This document shows, piece after piece, positions 52,427-61,338 of a stretch of DNA of 64,000 nucleotides (positions are counted from its first letter, which is position 1; every line of letters begins with the position of its first letter). A program made the position numbers and the translations under genes. The DNA is from Amycolatopsis sp. NBC_01480 (GTDB taxonomy: Bacteria > Actinomycetota > Actinomycetes > Mycobacteriales > Pseudonocardiaceae): contig NZ_CP109442.1 in the NCBI RefSeq assembly GCF_036227205.1, positions 2,542,001 through 2,606,000 on the forward strand, given 5' to 3'. The notes below the pieces were generated by a model. It was not told the origin of the DNA, did no database searches, and saw nothing but the letters and a program-made list of their open reading frames with translations.

Positions 52427-52466
52427 TGCGGAAGCTCCGGAGAGTACCGGAGCCCCCGCTGGCCTG

Positions 52467-52511
52467 GGAGCCGCCTGGGGGAATCGAACCCCCGACCTAT
52501 TCATTACGAGT
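52467..52511. repeat. attR: Right attachment site within tRNA-Thr
   Basis: 45-base partner of 33712-33756. It covers the 3' part of the intact tRNA gene up to the anticodon arm. The identical stretch around the anticodon is the likely crossover region. Confidence 0.92.
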
Positions 52512-52542
52512 GAATCGCTCTGGCCGACTGAGCTAAGGCGGC
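52469..52542 (-). tRNA. tRNA-Thr (anticodon CGT)
   Basis: 74 bases without CCA. Acceptor stem GCCGCCT/AGGCGGC, discriminator T, D-arm TAGCTCAGTCGGCCAGAGC, anticodon arm with CGT, T-arm GGGGGTTCGATTCCCCC. Reads ACG codons. The 3' half was supplied by the integrated element, the 5' half is chromosomal. Confidence 0.96.
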
Positions 52543-52680
52543 ATGTCGCGCAGCTCGCGCCGTGCGACGTCGACAAGTGTAGCGGAGGCGCTGGGCGTCA
52601 CCTTGCGGGGGCGGCGTCGTTAGGGTCCTATGACCCCGGTCTCACTTCACGATCGGCCTACCACCTGGAGGACTCGGCAT

Positions 52681-54381
52681 ATGCGGCGAAGACTGCCCCG
52701 CGCGGTGGCCCTCCCGGCGGCCGCGGCGTTGCTGCTGCTCACTGCGGGGCCGGCGGCCGCGCAGGAGATCCCCACGACGCCGATCCCCCAGCCGGGGAAC
52801 CCGAACCAGCCCCCGGCGTCGGCGCCGATCGGGCCACAGCCGCTCGGGCACGCGGTCGGCGACGCGGGCACCGCGCTCGGCGTCCTGCGGCTCCTGCCCA
52901 ACGCGGTGACCACCCAGACGATCCTGCCCGGCTTCGGCCAGACGCTGCCCAAGCAGTCGGCGTTCGAGGCCGGGATGGGCCTGTCCAGCGCGTCGGCGAA
53001 CTCGGAGTCGTACCTGAGCTACGAGCGGTCGATCGCGCAGGCGTCGCCGTTCGGGATCGCGGTCGGGGGCCAGGCGCCGCAGACGCCGGGCAGCATCGTG
53101 CAGACCGCGCTGCCCGACAACCCGAAGGAGACCAGCGGCGGCATCAACGCGCCGTCCAACCCGCTGCTCAACATCGGCCTGCTGAACGGCACCGCGCACG
53201 CCCGGTGGAGCGACTCCCTCGGCCCGTGCGTCGACACGATCGCCGACGCGAGCACGTCGGTCGCGAACCTCTCGCTGCTGAACGTGATCCCGTCGCTGCC
53301 CCAGATCCCGTTGCTCGGCAACGGCGGGCTGAATCTGCCGCAGAACACCAAACTCGCGCAGGGCTTCGATCCGGCCAGCGGGTTGCAGAGCCTCGGCGGC
53401 CTGCTGTCGGGCGGCGGCCAGACCGCGGCCGGGGGCGCGGGCTCCCTGCTGAGCCTGCCGAACACCCTGTCGTCACGCTCGCAGGTGCGGCTGGTGGACA
53501 TGCCGGGGTCGAAGAACAAGGCCGTGGAGTCGACCTCGACGCTGCAGGCCGCGGACATCGACATCCTCAAGGGCACGCCGCTGGAGCTGAGCATCAAGGT
53601 CGCCAGCCAGCCGACGCTGAAGGTGACCTCGACCGGCGACGAGAAAACGTCGAAGGTCGACTACACCGCGCCCGTGCTGACCATCGCGGCCGGGGGCAAG
53701 ACGCTGTACACGCTCGACGCGGCGCACCCGACCAAGGACATCCCGATCGGGCTGCCGCTGTCCGGGCTGAGCGACCAATTCGGGGCGCTGAACAACATCC
53801 CGGTGGTCGGCGGCCTGGTGTCCACGGCGACCAAGGGCATCCAGCAGGTCGGCACCACCGCCGGCACCGTGCTGGACCTGGGCGTGCTGCGGCTGAGCAT
53901 CGCGGGCCTCGAGCAGAAGGGCGCGGAGGCGACCACGCCGTTCAAGGGCTACCAGCTGGGCGCCTCGGCGCGGCTGTTCGACCTTCAGGTGCTGCCGACG
54001 AAGAACCTCAAGGACCTGCTCCCGGCCGGCGCCGGGGACAACCTGCCGTCTTCGCTCGCGCAGCTCTCGCTGGGCGAGACGATCGCCCGCGCGTACGCCC
54101 CGACGGGCGGCGTGGTCTGCGGCAGCACCAGCCCCGGCCCTCCGGCCGGCGGCGCGCAGCCGCAGGGCCCGACGAAGAACCTGGCCTACACGGGCGCGTA
54201 CGACACCGTCCCGCTGTTCTGGGTCGGCACGGCGATGCTGCTGATGGGCGTGGTCATGGTCGCGGCGTTCCCGAGCCGTCGCCGGCTGCCCGCCATGCTG
54301 ACGCTCCACCCGGCCCCGGGCACCAGCCCCGAGCCGGACGAGCCGAAGCCGTTCAAGCCGTCACCGCGGCCGCGCGAGTGA
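52681..54381 (+). CDS. Secreted surface protein with LAxTG sortase signal
   Basis: 566 residues. Signal peptide MRRRLPRAVALPAAAALLLL ending AAA-QE. A long extracellular part without recognised domain has repeated leucine/glycine-rich segments (LLGNGGLNLPQNTKLAQ, LGGLLSGGGQTAAGGAGSLLS). Near the end NLAYTG, a membrane helix (VPLFWVGTAMLLMGVVMVAAF) and RRR fit a class E sortase signal. An unusual Pro-rich cytoplasmic tail of about 35 residues follows. ATG 52681 after CTGGAGGACTC. Confidence 0.78.
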   Translation: MRRRLPRAVALPAAAALLLLTAGPAAAQEIPTTPIPQPGNPNQPPASAPIGPQPLGHAVGDAGTALGVLRLLPNAVTTQTILPGFGQTLPKQSAFEAGMGLSSASANSESYLSYERSIAQASPFGIAVGGQAPQTPGSIVQTALPDNPKETSGGINAPSNPLLNIGLLNGTAHARWSDSLGPCVDTIADASTSVANLSLLNVIPSLPQIPLLGNGGLNLPQNTKLAQGFDPASGLQSLGGLLSGGGQTAAGGAGSLLSLPNTLSSRSQVRLVDMPGSKNKAVESTSTLQAADIDILKGTPLELSIKVASQPTLKVTSTGDEKTSKVDYTAPVLTIAAGGKTLYTLDAAHPTKDIPIGLPLSGLSDQFGALNNIPVVGGLVSTATKGIQQVGTTAGTVLDLGVLRLSIAGLEQKGAEATTPFKGYQLGASARLFDLQVLPTKNLKDLLPAGAGDNLPSSLAQLSLGETIARAYAPTGGVVCGSTSPGPPAGGAQPQGPTKNLAYTGAYDTVPLFWVGTAMLLMGVVMVAAFPSRRRLPAMLTLHPAPGTSPEPDEPKPFKPSPRPRE

Positions 54382-54400
54382 GCTGAGTTTCCCGGAAGTC

Positions 54401-54433
54401 GAACGGCCCGTGCGAAGTTCGCGCGGGCCGTTC
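54401..54433. terminator. Bidirectional hairpin terminator
   Basis: GAACGGCCCG (54401-54410) pairs with CGGGCCGTTC (54424-54433) between convergent genes. Confidence 0.75.
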
Positions 54434-54438
54434 GGCGT

Positions 54439-55638
54439 TCAGCCTTGGCGGAGCGTGGTCACCATGGCCTCGACGGCGATGCGCGGCTTGACGTTCAGCC
54501 CGATCGCCTCGCGGCATTCCAGGACGGCCTCGAGCCGGCGAAGCGTCGACTCCGGCGTCCACGCCGACGCGGCGGACTCGATCTCCGACGCGTGGTCCGG
54601 GTGGTTCAGGGTCGCGCCCGAGCGCGCGGTGGTGACCAGGACGTCGCGGTAGAAGGCGGCCAGGTCGACCAGTGAGAGGTCGAGCGTGTCGCGCTGGGTC
54701 CGGGTGGAGCGGGACTTCTGGCGCTTCTCCAGCTGCTTCACGGCGGCCTCGGCGGCGCGCTTGGCCCCCGCGACGCCCTTGCCGATGCCGTCACCGCCCA
54801 TCGCGGTACGCAGCTCGGAACGCTCGGACTCGTCGCGGACCTTGCTCTCCTCGCCCGCGTCCGCCTCCGCGGCGCTGATCAGCTGATCGGCGCAGGTGAA
54901 GACGTCGCTCGGCCGCCGCAGGCCGGTCGGGATGCGCAGCACGGTGGCACGACGCTGGCGCGTGGCCTCGTCCGTGGCGAGCCGTCGCGCGCGGCCGACG
55001 TGGCCGCCGCACACCGAAGCCGCCCAGCGCGCGCGTTCCTCGTCGATGCCGTCGCGGGTCATCAGGACCTGCGCGATCGCCTCGGGCGGCGGGGTCCGCA
55101 ACGGCACCAGCCGGCACCGCGAGCGAATCGTCACCGACACGTCGTCCGGGTGGTCCGAAGGCGCGCACAGCAGGAACACAGTCCGTTCCGGCGGCTCTTC
55201 GACGGCCTTCAGCAGCGCGTTCGACGCGCCTTCGGTGAGCCGGTCGGCGTCCTCGATGACCACGACCTGCCAGTCCCCTGTGGACGGTCGGCGAGCGGCG
55301 GCCTGCACCAGCGCGCGCATCTCCGCGACCGAGATCGACAGGCCCTCCGGAGCGACGAGCCGGACGTCGGCGTGAGTGCCCGCCATCGTGGTGCGGCAGC
55401 CGGGGCAGGCGCCACAACCGGTGCCAGTGCTGCATTGCAGCGCCGCGGCGAACGTCCGCGCCGCCACCGAACGGCCCGAGCCCGGCGGCCCGGTGAGCAG
55501 CCACGCGTGGGTCATCGCGCCCGGCGCGACGGGCTCGCCCGCGACGATCTTCGCCGCCGCCCTGGCGGCCGACGACAGCGTCTCCAACGCCGGCTCCTGG
55601 CCGACGAGTTCCGCCCAGACGCCGATCGGCGCGCTCAC
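54439..55638 (-). CDS. holB: DNA polymerase III subunit delta'
   Basis: 399 residues, clamp-loader subunit. P-loop GPPGSGRS, zinc module CSTGTGCGACPGC, WQVVVIEDADRLTEGASNALLKAVEEPPERTVFLLC and SRCRLVPLR are as in the DnaX/HolB family. A C-terminal helical domain follows, with a basic linker (LEKRQKSRSTRTQRD). GTG start overlaps the upstream stop by 4 bases; pairing with tmk is usual. Confidence 0.95.
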   Translation of the reverse strand: MSAPIGVWAELVGQEPALETLSSAARAAAKIVAGEPVAPGAMTHAWLLTGPPGSGRSVAARTFAAALQCSTGTGCGACPGCRTTMAGTHADVRLVAPEGLSISVAEMRALVQAAARRPSTGDWQVVVIEDADRLTEGASNALLKAVEEPPERTVFLLCAPSDHPDDVSVTIRSRCRLVPLRTPPPEAIAQVLMTRDGIDEERARWAASVCGGHVGRARRLATDEATRQRRATVLRIPTGLRRPSDVFTCADQLISAAEADAGEESKVRDESERSELRTAMGGDGIGKGVAGAKRAAEAAVKQLEKRQKSRSTRTQRDTLDLSLVDLAAFYRDVLVTTARSGATLNHPDHASEIESAASAWTPESTLRRLEAVLECREAIGLNVKPRIAVEAMVTTLRQG

Positions 55639-57785
55639 TTCGCCTCCACTTCGGACACTTCCGGCGCCTGCCCGGACGCCGCGGCCTCCGCCTCGGCGGT
55701 GTCCGCCTTGGCCTCCGCCTCGGTTTCGGTCGCTTCAGTGCCCGCGGGGGGCTCGGTCGGGGCCAGCCCCGAGAGCCGGCCGACGAACACCGCGCGCACG
55801 GCCGTGCGGACGCGCTCGGCCACCTCGTCGTCGGTGCCATCGGCGTCGACGACCACATAACGGTCCGGGTCGGCCGCGGCCATCTCGGCGAGCAGGACCT
55901 GCACCCGCCACTGGTCGTTCAGCGAAGCCTGCGCCTGGCCCGGATCGCGCGCGCCGGGGTCGGCGTCGAGCAGCACGGTCAGGTCCGGCCGCAGCTTGCC
56001 CGTCGCCCAGTCCGCCAGGCCGTCCAGTTCAGCGGTCTCGAGCCCGGCGACGGCCGAGAGGTGCGCGAGCGGCGAGTCGACGAACCGCTCCATCACCACC
56101 ACCGAGCCCTTGGCCAGCGCCGGCTCGATCTCGCGTTCCACCAGATCGGCGCGGACGGCCGCGGCGAGCAGCGCCTTCGCCCGTACGCCGGAGATGGCGG
56201 AGGACGAGACGAGCGAAGCGAACTGCTGGTCGTCGGACACCGAGCCCTTGGCCAGCACCACCGGGCGGGTCCCCCGGTCGAGCCAGTGGGAAAGCCGCGC
56301 GGCCTGACTGGCGGTGTTGATGGCCGTGGTGCCCTCGAGGGCGATCAGGAAGCCGTTGACGCGGCGCGGGCTGCGGCGCAGCGCGTTGCGCACGTCGGTG
56401 AGGATCTTCTCGGTGCGGCGGTCGTCCATCTGCCGGTACGCGATGATGCCCAGCAGCACGGCCAGCGCGCCGCCGCCGATCATCACCGGGCGCGTGCCGT
56501 CGACGGTGACCGGGCTGCCCCAGACGTTGACCGTCCGCGGCTGCACGAGGCCGATCAGCAGCGGCGCCGCGATCGTCGAGCCGAACAGGACGATCTTGAG
56601 CATCGACTGGTAGATCGCGTTGATCCGGCCGCGGATGGCGTCCTCGACCCGGGAGCCGATGATCGTCACGCCGGTCAGGAACGCGGTGCCGGCCCAGATC
56701 CCGACCGACGCCACGGCGATCAGCGAGACCGCCAGGTGCGGCGACAGGGCCACGACCACCAGCGACAGCCCGGCCGCGATGATCGAGATCCCGAACAGCC
56801 GGTCGTGCGCCAGCCGTCGCGCGAGCTTCGGCGCGACGGCCATGCCGGTCGCCAGGCCGAGGAACACGGCGAGCACCAGCAGGTTGAACGCCGCGTCGCC
56901 CGCGAGCAGGGAGGAGGAGTACGGCTTGGCGGAGCCGATCACCGCCCCGCCGGCCGCGAACGCGCCGAACGCGCCGATCAGCAGCCCTCTGACCAGAGGG
57001 GTGCTGCGGACGAACTTGGCGCCGTCGCGGACCATCGCGCCGAAGCCGAACTTCTCCTCGTCCGCCGGTTTGACCTTCGGCTGGGCCACCGTGTGGACGT
57101 TGCGCAGCGAGAGCTCGGGGATCCGGGTGGCGATCAGGATGCCGCTGGTCAGGTACAGCAGGCCGGTGACGACCACGACCAGCTTGGCGATGTAGAGGTC
57201 CGCGGTCTGGCCGGGGAAGAGGTGGAACGTCGAGTTCACGCTGAGGATCAGCGCGTTGGCGCCGGCCGCGGTGATCACCGAAAGGCCGTACGTCATCACC
57301 ATGCCGAGCTGGTTGGCCGTCTCGACCTGGTCCGGCCGGCGCAGCAGGTTCGGCACCGCCGCGTCCTTCGACGGGATCCACATGATCGAGCAGCAGCCGA
57401 CGAAGAAGTTGCCGACGAAGATCCACCACGGCGCCCCGACGATCGCGATCGAGAGCAGGAAGCCGCAGCGCAGGAAGTCGCAGATCACCATGACCTTGCG
57501 CCGGTCGAACCGGTCGGCCAGCAGGCCGCCCAGCGGGGCGAACAGCAGCCCGGGCAGCAGGTTGGTGAGCACGACGCCGACGAACGCGAAGTTCTGCGCC
57601 GTGTAGTTGTTGAGCAGCTTGGTGCTCAGGCTGGTCAAGGCCAGCAGGTTCAGCCAGTCGGCGGCGCTGCACAGGTAGGTGACGCCCCAGAGCCGACGGA
57701 ATGGCCGGATCGCCAGTACCCGGCGGACCCGGTGGATCGTGGACGCCTCGGCGCCCGCCGACCCGCCCGGATCGGCTCCGGGCAT
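55635..57785 (-). CDS. MFS transporter fused to a degenerate thymidylate kinase domain
   Basis: 716 residues. Residues 1-440 form a 12-helix MFS domain (FAPLGGLLADRFDRRKVMVICD is motif A). Residues about 480-690 are homologous to Tmk (ALEGTTAINTASQAARLSHWL, IEPALAKGSVVVMERFVDSPLA). But the P-loop, normally GGEGAGKST, reads GTTAINTAS without Lys, and the DRY motif reads ERF, so kinase activity is doubtful. Such fusions occur in actinomycetes, beside holB as here. Annotation as an active dTMP kinase would be unsafe. Confidence 0.85.
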   Translation of the reverse strand: MPGADPGGSAGAEASTIHRVRRVLAIRPFRRLWGVTYLCSAADWLNLLALTSLSTKLLNNYTAQNFAFVGVVLTNLLPGLLFAPLGGLLADRFDRRKVMVICDFLRCGFLLSIAIVGAPWWIFVGNFFVGCCSIMWIPSKDAAVPNLLRRPDQVETANQLGMVMTYGLSVITAAGANALILSVNSTFHLFPGQTADLYIAKLVVVVTGLLYLTSGILIATRIPELSLRNVHTVAQPKVKPADEEKFGFGAMVRDGAKFVRSTPLVRGLLIGAFGAFAAGGAVIGSAKPYSSSLLAGDAAFNLLVLAVFLGLATGMAVAPKLARRLAHDRLFGISIIAAGLSLVVVALSPHLAVSLIAVASVGIWAGTAFLTGVTIIGSRVEDAIRGRINAIYQSMLKIVLFGSTIAAPLLIGLVQPRTVNVWGSPVTVDGTRPVMIGGGALAVLLGIIAYRQMDDRRTEKILTDVRNALRRSPRRVNGFLIALEGTTAINTASQAARLSHWLDRGTRPVVLAKGSVSDDQQFASLVSSSAISGVRAKALLAAAVRADLVEREIEPALAKGSVVVMERFVDSPLAHLSAVAGLETAELDGLADWATGKLRPDLTVLLDADPGARDPGQAQASLNDQWRVQVLLAEMAAADPDRYVVVDADGTDDEVAERVRTAVRAVFVGRLSGLAPTEPPAGTEATETEAEAKADTAEAEAAASGQAPEVSEVEAK

Positions 57786-57931
57786 GGACCGTACGCCCTC
57801 GCTGATACGCCCACCCCACTCGTCACGGCGGCGCCGGGGGCCCCATCGGATCCCCCGACCGTGTCGTCAGGGTAGACCGGCCGCCGATTCGGGCGCGGCA
57901 CCGGCCCGGGTGTGCGGCGGCGCGCCGGAGG

Positions 57932-58534
57932 TCAGTCGAACAACCCGGCCACACTGCTGACCAGGCTCGACACCATGGTGATCGCGACGACGCCGAAGAC
58001 GACGAGCAGCACCACGGCGATGACCACGCCCGCCGCGTTCGTCGACGGCCGGCCGAAGCTGGGCATGCTCATGGAGGGCAGCCCGCGCTTGCGCACCTGC
58101 CGTTCGGCAAGCTCCGCCTCGATGTCGTCGTCGGCGATGTCGGCCCGTGGCTTCGGCCGGGGCCGCGGCACCTTCCTCAGCAGCTCGGGCGCGCGGGTCG
58201 GCCAGGTCCGCTGCCGTGGCAGCAGTCCGAGCGGCACGCCGTCGGGCCGGATCCCCGCGGGCTGCGCAGCCTCGGGAGGACGGGGCCCTGGCTGCACGTC
58301 TTCCCGCAGCGCCTCTTCGACCATCCGCTTCACGACCTCGGGATCGTGCTTGACCGGCCGCGCAGTCGGCAGCCGACCGGCTTCGTCCGCAGCCGTCGCC
58401 GGCGGCGCTTCGGCCGCCGTGACCAGCCCGGAAAGCGGATCGGCGAACGTCTCGCCGCGGATCGGCCCGGCCAGCGTCCCGTCACGCTCCGGATCGGGGG
58501 CATTGAAGAAAGGAGCCCCACCGTTCATGCCCAT
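57932..58534 (-). CDS. Tail-anchored hypothetical protein
   Basis: 200 residues. A mostly disordered, Pro/Arg/Glu-rich cytoplasmic part, a short charged helix (DIADDDIEAELAERQVRKRG), and one C-terminal membrane helix (AAGVVIAVVLLVVFGVVAITMV) with few residues after it. ATG 58534 with TGAGGTGG upstream is preferred to GTG 58543. No family recognised. Confidence 0.65.
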   Translation of the reverse strand: MGMNGGAPFFNAPDPERDGTLAGPIRGETFADPLSGLVTAAEAPPATAADEAGRLPTARPVKHDPEVVKRMVEEALREDVQPGPRPPEAAQPAGIRPDGVPLGLLPRQRTWPTRAPELLRKVPRPRPKPRADIADDDIEAELAERQVRKRGLPSMSMPSFGRPSTNAAGVVIAVVLLVVFGVVAITMVSSLVSSVAGLFD

Positions 58535-59176
58535 GGTGACCACCTCACTACGGAATGTCCTCGCCTTCCAGTGTCAACGACAGCTGTCGTTCCCGCATCC
58601 GCCCAATGGCCGCAGAAAACCACCCGGCCGTGGCGCCCGCACGCCGACTTCCGCAGCAGTCTCCCAACCGCCGCCCTCCGCGGTCGACCGCCGGACGGGA
58701 CTTCGCGAGGTGAGCCCACTCACACAACAGTGACCCAGGGTGACGGTGGACTGGTCCGCTTCGGTCGTGGCGCCGCCCGGCCAGAGCAAGGCTGCGGCTT
58801 GGCGGGGGCGATAAGTCGACTCGCCGCACACGACAGGATGGGGGTACGGGTTCGCCCGAATGCGTTTGACCGGGCTCTCCCGATTCCAGCCGACTCCGCG
58901 ACTCCGGCCGACCCTGCGACTCCAGCCAGCCGGTCTCGCGGCTGCCGCGGGCAGCGGATGACGCTTCCCCTGCGCTGAGTGCAGTGAAAGCGTCATCCGC
59001 CACGCCGAGCCAGCCCACACAACAACCCACAACCTTTGCTGGGCACGCCCTGGTTCCGGCTTGCCCCAGTCGCTCGCGGTCTCCCTCCGCGGATCCGGCG
59101 GCCGGATCGCCCACCGCGCTCAGCCGGCCCTCATCTCCACAACCCCCGACACCTGGCCGAGCCCACCAGCCACCCC
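58535..59176. other. Intergenic stretch without a supported gene
   Basis: 642 bases. Open frames here have poor composition and no start signals, and look like shadows. It contains short CGACTCCGG-like repeats around 58885-58930 and a large palindrome at 58954-59000. Confidence 0.6.
58954..59000. repeat. 47-base palindrome
   Basis: GCGGATGACGCTT (58954-58966) and AAGCGTCATCCGC (58988-59000), perfect 13-base arms, with an inner CTGC/GCAG. It may be a member of a dispersed palindromic repeat family; only one copy is in this window. Confidence 0.65.
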
Positions 59177-60025
59177 TCAAGCATGACTGCGCACCGCCTT
59201 CACGATCCAAGCCTCAGCAGTGCCGCGCGTAGCCGGAGCCCACGTGATCGCCCAGCCGCCCTCAGGCCGGGGGGCGGCGCTGAACTGGTAGCGGCCCAGG
59301 TCGTTGTCCACCAGGCCGAAGGCGCCGTGCGGGTATTCCGCCAGTACGGCGTCGCGGACGGCGAGGTCGACCAGGACGGTGCCGAGGCGGGGGCGGGCGA
59401 CGGCGGTGCGGATCACGTCCAGGTTGCCCCAGGCCTGGCTCGGGATCAGGCCGCTGTCGTCGGTCTCGATGCGGACGGCGGGGCCCGGGCCGGGCGGGCG
59501 GTCCGGCAGGCCGTCGAAGACCCAGCCCGGCAGCGCGCTCAGCAAGCCGGACCGCAGCCGCGCGCGACGGCCCAGCTTGCTCATCACCGTGGTGTAGTCG
59601 GCGTCGCCGAAGAAGCGGACCTCCCACGGCTCCGGGCGCGCCGGGAACACGCCGGTCACGACGCCGCGGATGAAACCGCCGCGCAGCACGCGGTAGAGCC
59701 CGACCGCCTCGGGCGTCACCTGGCCCTCCGGCACCAGCCCGAGCGCGGCCATGCCGGCCACGAACCGCGTGTACTGCTCGACCTCCTCGGCCAGCCCGGC
59801 GCCGATCGCGGGCCCGAAGGACTGCCGCACCTCGTCGGCCAGGGTCAGCTCGGCCGGCCCGGCCCCCTCCGGCGAGTCAGGCCCCGCGTCCGGCACCAGC
59901 ACCGGCGGGACCTTGAAGTGCGGGTCGTAGAACTCCATCACCGAAGGCCGCTCCGGCACTTCGGCCCGGAGCGGCGCGATGACCTCGTCGATGACGTCGA
60001 AGACGACTGGCGCTGAGCTACTCAC
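59177..60025 (-). CDS. Conserved hypothetical protein
   Basis: 282 residues, soluble, not recognised. FDVIDEVIAPLRAEVPERPSVMEFYDPHFKVPPVLVPD opens it; the middle is helical (ADEVRQSFGPAIGAGLAEEVEQYTRFVAGMAALGLV) and the end is strand-rich (GRYQFSAAPRPEGGWAITWAPA), vaguely like EspG but without its LPYPLR opening. GTG 60025 is taken as start. Confidence 0.6.
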   Translation of the reverse strand: MSSSAPVVFDVIDEVIAPLRAEVPERPSVMEFYDPHFKVPPVLVPDAGPDSPEGAGPAELTLADEVRQSFGPAIGAGLAEEVEQYTRFVAGMAALGLVPEGQVTPEAVGLYRVLRGGFIRGVVTGVFPARPEPWEVRFFGDADYTTVMSKLGRRARLRSGLLSALPGWVFDGLPDRPPGPGPAVRIETDDSGLIPSQAWGNLDVIRTAVARPRLGTVLVDLAVRDAVLAEYPHGAFGLVDNDLGRYQFSAAPRPEGGWAITWAPATRGTAEAWIVKAVRSHA

Positions 60026-60104
60026 CCCTGCATTGAACACCCAGGCACCGACAATTTCTCGAACTTGTGTTCGAGTGTCGCCTCTCGTGCGCCGAACGGT
60101 CGAC

Positions 60105-61289
60105 TCAGCGCCCGACCCGGTCGGATCGTTGAACAATCCGCATCGTCGGCGCGAGGAAGTAGACGCTCACCAGCAGCAACCCGACCACGGCGAACGTCCA
60201 GTGCAGCCCGATCCCGCCGATCAGCCCGCCCATCAGCACCGGCCCGGCCAGGAACCCGAGGTACCCGCACGCGGCGACGGCGGCGATCGCCCGCCCCGGC
60301 GCGTCCGGCTGCTTGCGCCCCGCCGCGCTCCACGCCAGCGGCACGATCCCGGACACGCCCAGCCCGACGACGGCGAACCCCACGATGCCCGCCCCCGGCA
60401 CCGGAACGGCCACCACCAGCAGGAAGCCCAGCACCGACACCGCCGCCGCGCAGCGCATGAACGGCACGACCCCGAACCGTTCCACCAGCCGGTCCGCCAC
60501 CGTCCGCACGCCGATCATCGTGATCGAGAACGCGAAGTACCCCAGCGACGCGAAGGCGGCCGAAGCGAGGGTGACGTCGCGCAGGTACACGGCACTCCAG
60601 TCGTTCACCGTGCCCTCGGCGAGGAAGCCGCAAAAAGCGATCACCCCCAGCGGGATCAACGCCTTGCCCGGCAACGCGAACGCCGCCTCTCCCTGCCCGC
60701 GGTCCGCGCCGGGCAGGAACCTCGTCGACGCCCACAGCAAGGTCAACAACAGCGCCGCACCGGCCGCCGTGAAGTGCGCCTGGACCGGCACGTGCCACGT
60801 CTCCATCAGCGCCCCGACGCCGGAGCCCGCCAGCCCGCCGACGTTCCAGAACGCGTGAAAACCCGCAAAAATCGGCCGCCCGTATGCCTCTTCGACGCGC
60901 GCGGCGTGGGCGTTCATCGACACGTCGAGCAAGCTGTTCCCGACACCCAGCACCGCCAGCGCCGCCACGAACAACGGGAAACCCGGCGCGAACGCGGCCA
61001 GCGGCAGCCCCGCACACAGCACCGCCCCGCCGAACACCACGCCGCGCCGGCTGCCGATCTTCGTCAGCAGCGGTCCGGCCGCGACCAGCGCGACCACGGA
61101 GCCCGCCGCGAGGCCGAACAGCCCGACAGCCAGCTCACCAGCGCTCAGCCCCAGCTTCGCCTGCACCGCCGGAACCCGCGCGGCCCACGTCGCGAATCCC
61201 GCGCCGCACACCGCGAAAACCACCGACACCCCGGCACGCGCCCGCCGTGCGGAAGCCTGTTCCCCAGCCAAAATCCCGCCCCCAGACAT
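60105..61289 (-). CDS. MFS transporter, 12 helices
   Basis: About 394 residues. VSVVFAVCGAGFATWAARVPAVQAKLGLS starts helix 1; GPLLTKIGSRRGVVFGGA is motif A. The pattern is that of the FucP/YbjJ-like branch of MFS. Substrate unknown. ATG 61289 chosen; ATG 61304 is upstream in frame. Confidence 0.8.
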   Translation of the reverse strand: MSGGGILAGEQASARRARAGVSVVFAVCGAGFATWAARVPAVQAKLGLSAGELAVGLFGLAAGSVVALVAAGPLLTKIGSRRGVVFGGAVLCAGLPLAAFAPGFPLFVAALAVLGVGNSLLDVSMNAHAARVEEAYGRPIFAGFHAFWNVGGLAGSGVGALMETWHVPVQAHFTAAGAALLLTLLWASTRFLPGADRGQGEAAFALPGKALIPLGVIAFCGFLAEGTVNDWSAVYLRDVTLASAAFASLGYFAFSITMIGVRTVADRLVERFGVVPFMRCAAAVSVLGFLLVVAVPVPGAGIVGFAVVGLGVSGIVPLAWSAAGRKQPDAPGRAIAAVAACGYLGFLAGPVLMGGLIGGIGLHWTFAVVGLLLVSVYFLAPTMRIVQRSDRVGR

Positions 61290-61291
61290 GA

Positions 61292-61327
61292 AAAACGGGG
61301 CCACCCGAGCGAACCCGGGTGGCCCCG
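61292..61327 (-). terminator. topA intrinsic terminator
   Basis: GGGGCCACCCG (61298-61308) pairs with CGGGTGGCCCC (61317-61327); on the minus strand a GTTTTT run follows. Confidence 0.85.
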
Positions 61328-61338
61328 ACGGAACCGTC

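Larger units (their letters stand above)
33712..52511. mobile_element. Integrated AICE-like conjugative element in tRNA-Thr
   Basis: About 18.8 kb between 45-bp direct repeats, with the integrase beside the intact tRNA at the right end. It encodes an excisionase-like protein, XRE regulator, WhiB, Spd-like membrane proteins, FtsK/TraB translocase and Nudix proteins, the usual set of actinomycete integrative conjugative elements. No Rep gene is recognised. Cargo: ESX substrates and EspG, a SLATT-like protein and an NDP kinase. Several cargo genes are visibly richer in A+T than the chromosome around them, especially 39.6-42.1 kb. It has since been hit by an IS256-family element. Confidence 0.9.

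Noticed and set aside
58548..59210. Minus-strand 220-codon frame in the intergenic stretch
   Set aside because: Runs through the palindrome, overlaps the next gene's end and resembles no protein.
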